Shown: piece after piece, positions 10,148 to 20,200 of the stretch
How positions within the stretch are numbered: the stretch's first letter is position 1
Layout of the letters: every line of letters starts with the position of its first letter
Assembly (NCBI GenBank): GCA_015501585.1
Contig: JADNRY010000011.1
Span: forward strand, 248,001 to 312,000
Source of the DNA: Rhodocollybia butyracea
Taxonomy: Eukaryota > Basidiomycota > Agaricomycetes > Agaricales > Omphalotaceae
Length of the DNA: 64,000 bases
Direction: 5' to 3'
Notes under the pieces: model-generated
Seen by the model: the letters and a program-made list of their open reading frames with translations, nothing else
Databases searched by the model: none
What the model was told of the DNA's origin: nothing
Translations under genes and position numbers: made by a program

Positions 10148-11354
10148 ATGCAGCCTGCAACGCGCAATGTGCTTCTTAACTATATCGGACCTGAGCTTAT
10201 CAATAGCTCTAACACAACCAGCATTCTCGATATCGACCAGCCAGCCTTTTCTCCTTCAGAACTTGCAGCTCTTATCTCAACCAAGTCCTCGAAAAGAGCA
10301 CGCCCTGAGCAGGGAGGAGAGCGCATCACATGGGAGTTTCTAGATAACATGCCACGCCGAGAGTGTCTGTACTGGTTCAGGTACGTTTCAACCTCCTATT
10401 GCATTGTTTTTTCTAACATACTCTTGCAGATTCTATCCAGAGGAAATTGCTGAACTTACAACAGCTCTTCATATACCAGATCTGTTCATCACTAGGACGC
10501 GTTCTAGCTTCCCCAGCATCGAAGCGTTAAGTCTACTTTTGGCTCGTTTTCGGTCAGCAGGAGACATGTATGATTTAACCTCGCGCTATGATCGTTCCCA
10601 GTCTGCAATATCAGAGATCATCAATGAGCTAACAGAGTATTTGGATGAAACGTGGAAACACCTACTCGAACTTAGTCCCAGGAACCATACAATCTCCTCA
10701 GCACGCATGGCAGTATATGCTAATGCTCTTCATCGACATGGTGCTCCTCTCCCGAATATCTGGTGTTTCATTGACTGTACCATCCGTGCAATGTGTCGTC
10801 CTTCACAGTTCCAGCGACAGGCATATAACGGGTACAAGGGTCATCATGCGCTGAAGTTTCAGGCACTCAAGACTCCTGATGGCCTAATATGTCAGTTGCA
10901 TGGGCCAGTTGAAGGTCGTCGAAATGATAATCACTTGCTTGCTGACTCTGGAGTGCTCGAATGGTGCCGTGCAAATGCTTTCCGTCCTGGTGCTGACGGT
11001 AATACACCAATCCAGCAACGCTACTTCCAAATCTTTGGTGATCCTGCATATGGGATCAGTCCTGTTCTCATGAGTCCGTTTGCTGGGGCTGGACAGCGTA
11101 CAAGAGATGAGAAGGACTGGAATGAAGCTATGGCAAAGGTACGAATTGAGGTAGAGCATGGGTTTGCGGATGTTGTTCAGAGTTGGCCATTCCTAAATGC
11201 TTGGTGGAAGCTCAAGGTATACTGCTCTCCCATAGGACGATACTACCGGGTTGGTGTTTTACTCTCCAACTGTTATAACTGTATACGGCCAAACCAAACT
11301 GCACAGACTTTGGACTGTTATCCTCCCTCCCTCAATGAATACTTACAACTTTGA
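10148..11354 (+). CDS. PIF/Harbinger transposase (copy B)
   Basis: Same protein as at 6539-7745 (about 385 residues, one intron after CLYWFR at about 10381-10429), with the same DDE residues in FIDC, GDPAYG and VEHGF. No lesion is visible, so copy B could also be active. Confidence 0.92.
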
Positions 11355-11434
11355 TAACTCGTAAAATACATAATATTTTGAATTTAAAGTTACAGTAACA
11401 ATTGAGCAATGTATCGTACACTGGGCAAACAGTA

Positions 11435-12859
11435 CTAAGTAGACTTAGCCTGCTCAGCCTTGAAACGAGCTTTCTCGATATCCAGGAAACCTGCCATAAT
11501 CCCCGCCATCTCCTGTCCTCGCTTATCTGAGTTCTCCAAGAGCTTCGTCATCTGCTCTTGATGGGCCTTCTGATCTTGCTGACCCTTCTCAATGAGACTA
11601 ATGAGGACCTTGCCTGTAGAGTCCTCACGATGAACACGTCTCGACTTGTTGGAGGATCGCTTCGGAGTTTCTGGTTCCGTATCATTGTCCTGTTAGATAA
11701 AATCAGACAACGAAGAGATCGCAATGATAGGCACATACAGAATCATTCCTTTGCTTGCGCTTCTTGACAAAGGTCCTCATAGAGGCCTCCCGAATCATAG
11801 CCCCTCCCTCGTTATCTTCATCTTGTTTCTGAAAAACAATGTTTAGGATTAGGCAAACAACAACAAAACGTGGACATACCTGTTTTAACGCAGCTTTCTG
11901 CTCCTCTGACTTATGTTCCGCATCATCGTTTTGCGTCTCGAGACGCTCAAGAAGGGCCGCGATAGTGATCTTGTATGATTCGTTCTTGTCAAGAATGTTG
12001 GCGATGGCACGCACCTCACGGGTGGTACTGGCGGGATTCTAGATGGAAATAAATAGTTCGTAAGACAATAGATAGAAGATACAACGAAGGAGCGTACCTT
12101 CTTATAAGCTACCAGACCCATAACCTTGCTTCGAATGGAGGACGACTCAATATTCTTCAGCCGAAACGCTGGGTTTGCCACCAAACGGTCAGTCAATTCC
12201 TGCCACACTTTGCCTTTCTGACCATGCGGAGCGAGGAACGGGTTTGTTTCCACAGCTTGTCGAGCTGTTTCCACTAAGTCCGCTCCACTAAAGCGACGCT
12301 CACCCACCTGAGCAGTGGGTTTCAACGGTTTGGCAGCAGCAGCGCTGTTACCAATTTGGCAGCGAGCCTGTTCGATATCGACATTCCACTTGCGTGAAGG
12401 ACTGGATACAAGAGGAGTCCGAGTGACACTACCTCCAGCCATGGTCACAGGAGTCATTGAACGGGAGATAGGAGGGAGAAAGCGGTCCTGAAAGCCACCC
12501 AGAGGTGGCATAGATGTGGAATGGTCCTTGTACGTGGAAACCATTGGTAGAGGTTGGGCGAAATGAAAGGATGGAAAGCCTGGTTGAGATACTGACGTGT
12601 TTGCGGCAGGACAGGCCACAACATGATTGTCCGGAGATGAGGACTGGGAGTGCCAAGGATTATCGTCGACTTGATCATCGATGTCAGATTCCAAAGAGTA
12701 TGGAAGCTCTCGAAGCTCTGCTTCAGAGACTTCAAAGCAATGCCCATACTCCTTTGCTATGCGAGAAGAAACCGGAGGACGGCAGATGTTGTCGAAGTGC
12801 GCATCGAAGAAGCGATCAAGTTCGCGGCGTTTCTGTGTGTTTTCTTTATCGTTATACAT
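11435..12859 (-). CDS. Harbinger Myb/SANT-like protein (copy B)
   Basis: Mirror copy of the gene at 5034-6458: about 421 residues, three introns, identical translation in all segments checked. It is convergent with the transposase gene of the same element. Confidence 0.8.
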
Positions 12860-13520
12860 GAAGTTCAAGCTGGGAGGAGAAAACACGTACCAGACACCCT
12901 TTATACCCTTTTCCCTGCTCTATCCCTGCTCAACATATCCGTGACCGCGTTTGAGAGACGTCATCGAGTGGGGCAAAAGTGCCACTAAAGCATTGGCTCC
13001 AGTGGCTTGAAGGTTTTAGCAAGAGACTAGCCAAACGGGGTCAGCTTGTGGAGGTGGCAATGTGAAATAGGTCTCAGAGGACTTGGATAACAGTGGATAA
13101 CTTGCTTGCCCAGCTACGATGGTAAGAGCGGAAGGTAGCAGCGGCGAGCATTGAAAAGTGCAACATGTCATCCGGCACGGCAATTCGGATCAGATACAGT
13201 ATCAGTATGTCCGACAAGTAAACGTAAGGCTCTGTGTCTCAAAAAAAATCGATTTGAGACGTGCGGCTAATACACCCTACTGAGTCTCCACCATGGCAAG
13301 GTAACAAACACCATCTTCATCTACGACGTAAACATACGTCGGCCGGAAGGAAACATTGTGACATATTACTTTCACCTGCGAAGACGAATACAATATGTGA
13401 ACGTGGGAAGACGAAATTAGTGAAGAATGCACGCGCGCTTAGTTTAAAGACATATACCATCAGATGGACGTGGGAACTCGGAACAGAAATAAATGAGAAG
13501 AACGTAGCAAGCTACGTCAC

Positions 13521-14135
13521 ATGCCACCAACACATTCCTCACAGCTTTCATTTTTCTCCTCCCTCTGGCACATATTATACGACCCTCTTGCTTTCAACAA
13601 TGCCGGAGACCCATTAATCTATGGATTCCCCTTCACGCGACGTAGAACCTCAAATGTTCTTGCCACCGTAGCTCTCAGCGCGTTCATATACGATTTCAGC
13701 AAACGTTTATTCACTCAGCTACTAGCATGGGCACTCTCTAGCTCACAGCGTAAACGCCGGGAACTTATTCAACAGAAAACATGGGCGGCGAACGAGATCG
13801 TCATCGCGGATCGGAGGAAGAGGAAAGTTGCGAGGCAATTGAAGAAGATCAAGGATGATGTGAAAGTGGCAGTCGAAAACACCATTGGATTTACAGAGCT
13901 GCCTTTTTCTCTGCACGCTCATCCGCGTCTCAGGATTGATTCGGTAGACGAGCTAATGTGGCGGCATGCGCGTGCCCATGATGATCTGATCTGGAAAGCT
14001 ACGTTGCTAGATTTGGAGCACACTCTGCTTGCGGATAGATGTCGAGCGTTGAAAAAAAGTTGTAAGAAATTAGACAAGGAGATCGAGAGAACGGATGAAA
14101 CGATTCAGGATTTCCTGGCTTCATGTGAGCGATAA
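13521..14135 (+). CDS. Unknown protein with coiled-coil C-terminus
   Basis: Single exon of 204 residues; I do not recognise it. A moderately hydrophobic segment near residues 45-72 (NVLATVALSAFIYDFSKRLF) could be a membrane or amphipathic anchor. It is followed by a basic stretch (DRRKRKVARQLKKIKDD) and a charged helical C-terminus (CRALKKSCKKLDKEIERTDE), suggesting a membrane-attached coiled-coil protein. The 3' part is duplicated in degraded form at 1008-1143. Before the inversion this gene would have been divergent from secreted-protein copy 2. Bases 14136-14548, between it and the convergent propeller gene, hold nothing I can assign. Confidence 0.55.
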   Translation: MPPTHSSQLSFFSSLWHILYDPLAFNNAGDPLIYGFPFTRRRTSNVLATVALSAFIYDFSKRLFTQLLAWALSSSQRKRRELIQQKTWAANEIVIADRRKRKVARQLKKIKDDVKVAVENTIGFTELPFSLHAHPRLRIDSVDELMWRHARAHDDLIWKATLLDLEHTLLADRCRALKKSCKKLDKEIERTDETIQDFLASCER

Positions 14136-14548
14136 CAATATGGTTTCTGCATTAGGAATGTTCAACCCATAGGAAGGAATAACCGACGTCCGACGTGATC
14201 CCTTCGAGGAAAAGCTGGGTATATATACCATCGACTGTACTGGAGAAGCCATCTGATGTAATTTGCATGTTTCATCCATGCAAAAAGGTTTAGTTGCACT
14301 TCCATCGTTGTAATCCCATCCCATCGTTCACCACAATGATGAACCGTAAACGCGTAAACTTTTGTTCAAGGGTACAGCTTAGACTCAAACCAGTGCTTGC
14401 TGTGTCGTTTCACCGACACTCCTAATCGTCAGTCATCAAAGCGTCAACAGAAACGACTCGCTCGAGTCTGGTTTCCGGTGCAAATTCAATTCATCGGTCG
14501 AGCCCCTCCAATCCGAGGACCCAAATCTTCCCAATTTTTATACTCTAT

Positions 14549-15772
14549 TCATGCCAGTACCCCCAAATCCAACATTTTCACAGCCCCAGGAACAGTAATC
14601 GTTAGATCAGTAAAGTTGGCCCCGTTCAATGTAACAAACACCGTGTCACTATCGTTGCTCAATCTCCCAAACTGTACAGAAGTGACTGACATCAGCTCTG
14701 CGCTATCTGGGTTTCCAGCAATCAACGTGACTTCTCTGGTTGCAACATCGATTTTGACGACCTCGTTTGACCCAATGAGCGCCTGGAAGATGTTATCACC
14801 AGTCGAATCAAAAGTAAAGTCGTCTAGCAAGAACAATCCAGGAACAAATACTTCTGGGTCACCCCCAGGAGTACCATCGGTATTGATAGGCATTCTAGCG
14901 AGAAGGTTCTGCGCGGTGTTGGAGAAATATAGGTATAATGTGCCGTTAGTCTCCTGTACATGGACCCCGTTAACACCTGTATAAAATCAGCATTCCCGTG
15001 TTTAATCATCAAGTTTAATCTGACCTGCTATATTGGTGGATGGAGGTTCGACTGCGGTTAATGAGTTGTTTATAGCTACGTGGTGATCCCCTGTATTCAC
15101 ATTCAAGATGCTAATCGAATTAGCAAATATATTTAAATCAAGGAAACTTCGCCTACTTGATAACACCAGCGTAAGCATCTGCAATGTAAACGAGTCCTTG
15201 TTCGAGACTCAGAACACACAAGCCATTCAAGAACACCGCATCCGGAAAATCAGCGATCTTTAAAGCGGTCACAGCTCCATTGGCGTCAAACTGTGTCAGA
15301 TTTACATGGAACACAGACCAAGACCCTGTAACAGGAGTGATACCAACTATAGGAGAAAATGAGAGGTTTCCGGCTACAACGTAGAATTGATTTGGATGCA
15401 TCTCGGCGATTCCCAAGACAGATGAATACCCGGTGAAAGAATAGACGAGTGTGGCGGGGGAGTTCGCGACTGGATCTAGCATCCAGATATCTGGGCCACT
15501 GGCGGTCGTGGTAGCTAGGATTTCTCCTGTAGCGCGAACCGCGAGGTTTTCCAGCATGCTTCCAGTAGGAAAAGTGTGGACGACCTGAGGCGTAACTAAA
15601 TCTGCAGTGGATAAGTATCATAGGTAAATTTGAGGATTTTGTTTATAGTGCTGAAGCTACCCCTACCACGTCTAGTATATGCTACGTTGCTCAAAACACC
15701 AGCAACACCATTGAAGATAGCAAAAAGGTGAAGAAATGTACGCATAGCAAAGGAAGATGGGGTTAAGGCCAT
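14549..15772 (-). CDS. Secreted six-bladed beta-propeller (SMP-30/TolB-like) protein
   Basis: About 340 residues in four exons. Exon 1 carries a signal peptide (MRTFLHLFAIFNGVAGV; an in-frame ATG 27 bp upstream at 15772 is also possible). A 65-nt intron follows AYTRR, then two more short introns before SILNVNTGDH and GVNGVHVQETNG. Repeated blade-like motifs (SMLENLAVRATGEILATT, NGLCVLSLEQGLVYIADA, GDNIFQALIGSNEVVKIDV) match fungal secreted SMP-30/gluconolactonase-like propellers. Substrate unknown. Part of its 5' end is copied at 1147-1225. Confidence 0.75.
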
Positions 15773-16881
15773 TCCTTCTGGATATTACTTATATGCTCGT
15801 ACCTCAATGGGAGTGGTATGTTACATTAAAAATGAACTCGAAATCGCGACGATACAACATTCAAATGGAGATATCCAGAAGGAGACGGGAGTCTAGGATC
15901 GAATTTTAGCGGGTATGCCGCGGCTCGGGCACGAGAGGAAGGGGGGAAGCAAGTGTACTCAGCAAGCAGGATGCAGGTTTCATTGGGGCTATACCGGTAG
16001 ACCTTTAAAAAAACACTTTTCCTTGAGAAGTGGCTGGGGTGACCTGGGCGAGTGGTACGGCGCCTGACTCAGAATGTTGGATAGTTTTCGACCGGGAGTT
16101 GTCAGACGGATGGGACGATGGCCGCTAATATCATGGTTTTGGCTAGCGCAATGTCGTATCAAGGAACTGACCTGCAATTGAGCCAGGTTGATTTAGTTTC
16201 AGAGGTAATATCAGTGGTAATACAACCTCTGCAAGCTTAATACACACATTATCGGCTGCGTCTTGGTTTTTACCGTGCATGGTACAGCTTCGTTCTATAG
16301 GCTCAGCTTCAAAGAACACCCAGTACTATGCAGTAACACGCCCTAAATAAGCTTTAAGTATGACGCACGTGACACTACCTGAATGGTTCATCGGACCATA
16401 TGGCAAGCCTGAGGTAATTGTTCCATCGGTAGTCGACGACTCCCGTACCTAGAGCAGCGCCATTGGTTGTGACCCATCTGTATCTCCCTGGAGCAGTACT
16501 CACAAATTTACACGCCTCAGGATCAGGAAGTTTCAATGTGTTATTTTACGCGTCTTGTTACGGGTTTAATTCCGTGTGAGATAGCTTTCCTTAAAAGCCT
16601 AGCAGTATTCTAGGTCTAAAGCTGTCTATAAGAGGTTGTAGCTTACACGAGGAATCTTGTTAATTCAGTGGCCAACTCGGTCTGCTTGTCTAGTGTAGAC
16701 CGCGGTGCTTCCAGTGTGTCATTTGAGTGATGATCGCATGATAACGGTCACGGTACCGAGTTTTCGGCCTTTATGCTCAGAGCCGGAGCTCCTTTCTAAA
16801 ACAGGGACCACCGTGGGACTGCTTTCGCCGTTCCTCGCTTAGCTGGAAGCTGATGATTCTTGGCGTGGGGTTGAAGCTACA
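15773..16881. other. Intergenic stretch without a recognisable gene
   Basis: No open frame with homology that I recognise. CCTTCTGGATAT (15773-15784) and ATATCCAGAAGG (about 15870-15881) form an inverted repeat about 85 bp apart. A strong hairpin lies at 16569-16655 and a weaker pairing at 16700-16816 (CCGCGGTG with CACCGTGG). The copia element begins at 16887. Confidence 0.6.
16569..16655. other. Candidate structured RNA or hairpin of unknown role
   Basis: Nested complementary segments: ATTCC/GGAAT at the base, GTGTG with the CACAC of CTTACAC, AGATAGCTTT/AAAGCTGTCT (one G-T pair) and CCTAG/CTAGG at the tip. I could not match it to tRNA, 5S rRNA, U1-U6, U3, SRP or RNase P RNA. Confidence 0.35.
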
Positions 16882-16886
16882 CTTAC

Positions 16887-17207
16887 TGTTAGAGGTTGAT
16901 CAGACGCCTTAGGCCAAAGCATCCTTTTACTTTCCTAATCGGACATTATTACTTTATTAATCATCCTGACCCGAAGAAGAGCCCCTATCGGTGTTAGAGG
17001 TTGATCAGACGCCTTAGGCCAAAGCATCCTTTTACTTTCCTAATCGGACATTATTACTTTATTAATCATCCTGACCCGAAGAAGAGCCCCTATCGGTTCT
17101 CTCTTCGTGCCAGGTGAGTTACAAGGACACTGTATTCTATTCTATTTACCTATCGGTTCTCTCTTCGTGCCAGAATACACTTGTCCTAAACCTTATCGCC
17201 CTTAAGA
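16887..17207 (+). repeat. 5' LTR of the copia element
   Basis: Begins TGTTAGAGGTTGATCAGACG and ends CGCCCTTAAGA, so it lacks the usual CA end; the boundary is set by the target duplication. A 105-bp unit is repeated in tandem at 16887-16991 and 16992-17096. A second, shorter repeat (CTATCGGTTCTCTCTTCGTG) occurs at about 17090 and 17150. Confidence 0.93.
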
Positions 17208-17220
17208 GGTTATGGGCCCC
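17208..17220 (+). promoter_or_regulatory. Primer-binding site
   Basis: GGTTATGGGCCCC immediately follows the 5' LTR. It resembles the complement of the initiator-tRNA-Met anticodon arm that copia elements use as an internal half-tRNA primer. Confidence 0.6.
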
Positions 17221-17266
17221 GTTGCTCTTTAAATTCACTGCATAACAATAACAACTCCTAACACCA

Positions 17267-20200
17267 ATGAGCAACGAAATGGATGAAACGAACGACGAGA
17301 AGAATTTCTATCGTCTCAAACTCACGCCTATCAAAATTAACAGCGATGGAACTAACAACTATAGCGAGTTCAGACAAAAATCCAAGTTTGAACTCATCGC
17401 GGCAGATTTCTGGTGTCACATTGAAGGCCCAGAATATGATCCGCCGACCATTCCTGCTCTAGTACAAACACAGATACTTCAGGCTATCGACGACTACGGC
17501 AATCCTATCCGAGCAACGATTCCTGGGAACGAAGACGACGTTGCACAAGCCAAAATCGATGCTCAACCTTGGTTTACCACTGACAAGAAGATACTCGCTA
17601 TCATCGCAAAAGCGGTCCCTAACGGCAGAGGACATGTCGTCTGCGACTGCGAATCCGCTCGCGACGCCTGGATAGCTCTTGAAGAAGAATTCGAACCTTC
17701 CAACAACGCTACAGGTATCGCAATCAACCATGAAATCATTGGGAATAGATGCGGTATCGATGACGACCCTGTTAACTGGAGGGAAACTATGGTCGAGCTC
17801 TATAACAAACTTCGAGATATCAGCCCAGGCATCATGCCAGACACAGAATTTGCAAGTCACCTCGTCAAGCTAATGACACTGAATAAAGACTGGGCCTTCT
17901 GTCGCAATCGTCTCTTGAAGAAGTTGAGAAAAGGCGCATCCAACGGGCATCCAATTTCTTCAGCTTTTGTTATTCAGGAGCTCAAAGAAGAAGAAGTTAA
18001 TAGAGGAATCGCACCTTCCATTGTTCAAGTCAATGCTATTGTCAACCGCAAAAAGGTCCAAAGCGGTAACAGATGCCGTTCCCAATGCATACTCGACAGT
18101 ACCTCTTCAACAGCGCATTAGCGCTGGTCCCTCAACGACGAATCGCAAGCAAAACCGTGCAGATCGTCGCTCGGTTCCATACAGTCCTAACCAGTCTAGA
18201 AATTTTCGTAGTCACTTGTTCTGTGACAATCCCTATTGTGAAACCCCCGTCGGTCATACTTCTACAGAATGCTTTGCGTTCAAAGGGGGAATGCAAGGGA
18301 AATACCCACCTCACTACTCTGGAAAAAAGGATGTCCACCTTTCACTCGAGGAACGCCTTTCTCGCCGTCGGAAACAGCTTAAAGAAGTCCAAACAGATGA
18401 ACCAGGAAGCCGTTTCGCTGGGACAGCTCAAACCTCGAACGATGGCGAAAGAGAAGTCAATCAGGTCTTGAATCCCCTTTTATACATGGTGGAAGTTCCA
18501 GCATTCACAGACGACGACGATGATGTAAATATCAACGAAGAAATAGTCATTAACGTGATTGCACTCAGTGGAGACGCCGTGAAAGATGCCAGCATCAACC
18601 ACGACACTGGCGCATCCCGCCATATATTCCATGACAGAAATCTCTTTCATGATTATACTCCTTTTGAATCGCCCCTCGACGTCTTCGGGTTCGGCTCCAC
18701 TCTGTCTGCTGCAGCAGTAGGAAAAGGGAAAATTGTCCTCAATGCGGAACATAACCAAAACATCAGACCTTTCTCAATCTCCAATGTTCTTCATATTCCT
18801 ACAGCGCGATGCAATCTCATATCGGGCTCTAGACTAGACAGAAAGGGTGTAAAAACCTCGACTGGCGAAGGTATTATCACTTACCTAACTTCAAATAACG
18901 AGCCCTTTGCTAGCGGAAACATCGTACGAGATCTGTACCAGATGAACGTTATCCCCGTTCCGCCTCCAACATCTCCGCAATCAACACTGATTGCATCAAT
19001 GGTGCCTTCAATCACGGCAATGTTCGGTCCTGATGGAGAAACTGAGGCGAATAGACGCCTGGGTTTTACCACCGTCTAATGGGCCATATAGACGTTAAAG
19101 GGCTACAGGACTCCACGACTGGACTCCCGTCAAATATTGACAGCGTGCGAGTCGTCAACTGTCAAATTTGTGCCCTTGCCAACATCAAACGACTCAAATT
19201 TCCCCGTGTATCAACCAACCGTGCAACACGTCCATTATTCCGTGTCCATTCTGATATCTGTGGTCCCCTCCCTCTCGGATACGGCAACTTCAGATACTTT
19301 ATCACCTTCGTTGATGACTACTCGTGTTTTATTATTGTTTTCTTTCTAAAATCGAAATCCGATGCACTTAAATGTTTTATCCAATTCCGCACTGCGGCAG
19401 AAAAACAACTAGGCTACCAAATCATCTTTCTACGCATCGACAACGCCGGTGAACTCACCGAAGGTGCTTTTTGAGAATACTGCGCAAAAGAAGGTATAAC
19501 CTACGAAAAAACCGTCCCCGATGCCTCTCAGCAAAACGGAGTCGCCGAAAGAGTTAACCAGATTCTGGAGAGAATGTCCCGAGCAATGTTAGTAGACTGT
19601 GGTCTTTCAGCATGGTTCTGGCCGCTGAGCACGCAAACCGGCGCACATATCAAAAACAGAGTTCCACATGCTTCCCTATCCGACAAACTTACTCCGTTCT
19701 ATGGCTGGTTTCGAAAGAAACCAGACCTCTCTCACCTCCGCCCTTTCAGCGCTCTCGTTACCTCCCGAAAAACAACCTCAGATTATTTAAACAAAACTGT
19801 TCCGCGAGGTGAACGAGGGAGATTCGTTGGATACTCGCCAGATTCAAAAGGGTACCTAATTTGGTTTCCCGAATCTAGAACTATCAGAGCTCGTCGAGAC
19901 GTCGAATTCCATGGATTCCCGTCACAACTGCCGTCCCCTCCACTATCAGAGATCCTCTGGGACGATCTCCATTTACAATCTATACCTTCCTTCAACGATG
20001 ATATTTGTTTGCTGGAAGAACGAGAAACCCTACTTGAAGGTCATGATGAGTACGTACATCGTCTCGCTACCTTCCTTTAACAAAACCCTAAAATTTTCCT
20101 TCCTGTTAGTTCTCTCTCCGAAGAAATGGCACCTTCAGAGACCGACTTCCGTGAAGATGAGCAAGGGTACGTTACTTCGTCCCTTCCTAAAACCCTATCT

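Larger units (their letters stand above)
9999..13278. mobile_element. PIF/Harbinger DNA transposon, copy B (inverted relative to A)
   Basis: 3280 bp with the same TIRs and gene pair as copy A in opposite orientation. Flanks are AAA (9996-9998) and ACT (13279-13281). AAA pairs as TTT with the left flank of copy A, and ACT pairs with AGT at the right flank of copy A. Harbinger elements make 3-bp target duplications, which both pairs satisfy. Confidence 0.93.

Noticed and set aside
16040..16110. tRNA-like sequence (GGCGAGTGG D-arm, CTGAC/GTCAG anticodon-like stem)
   Set aside because: No T-arm (GGTTCGA) and no acceptor-stem partner follows; at most a relic.
17101..17165. Possible length difference between the copia LTRs
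   Set aside because: On recounting, both are 321 bp and the repeat copies align without a gap.
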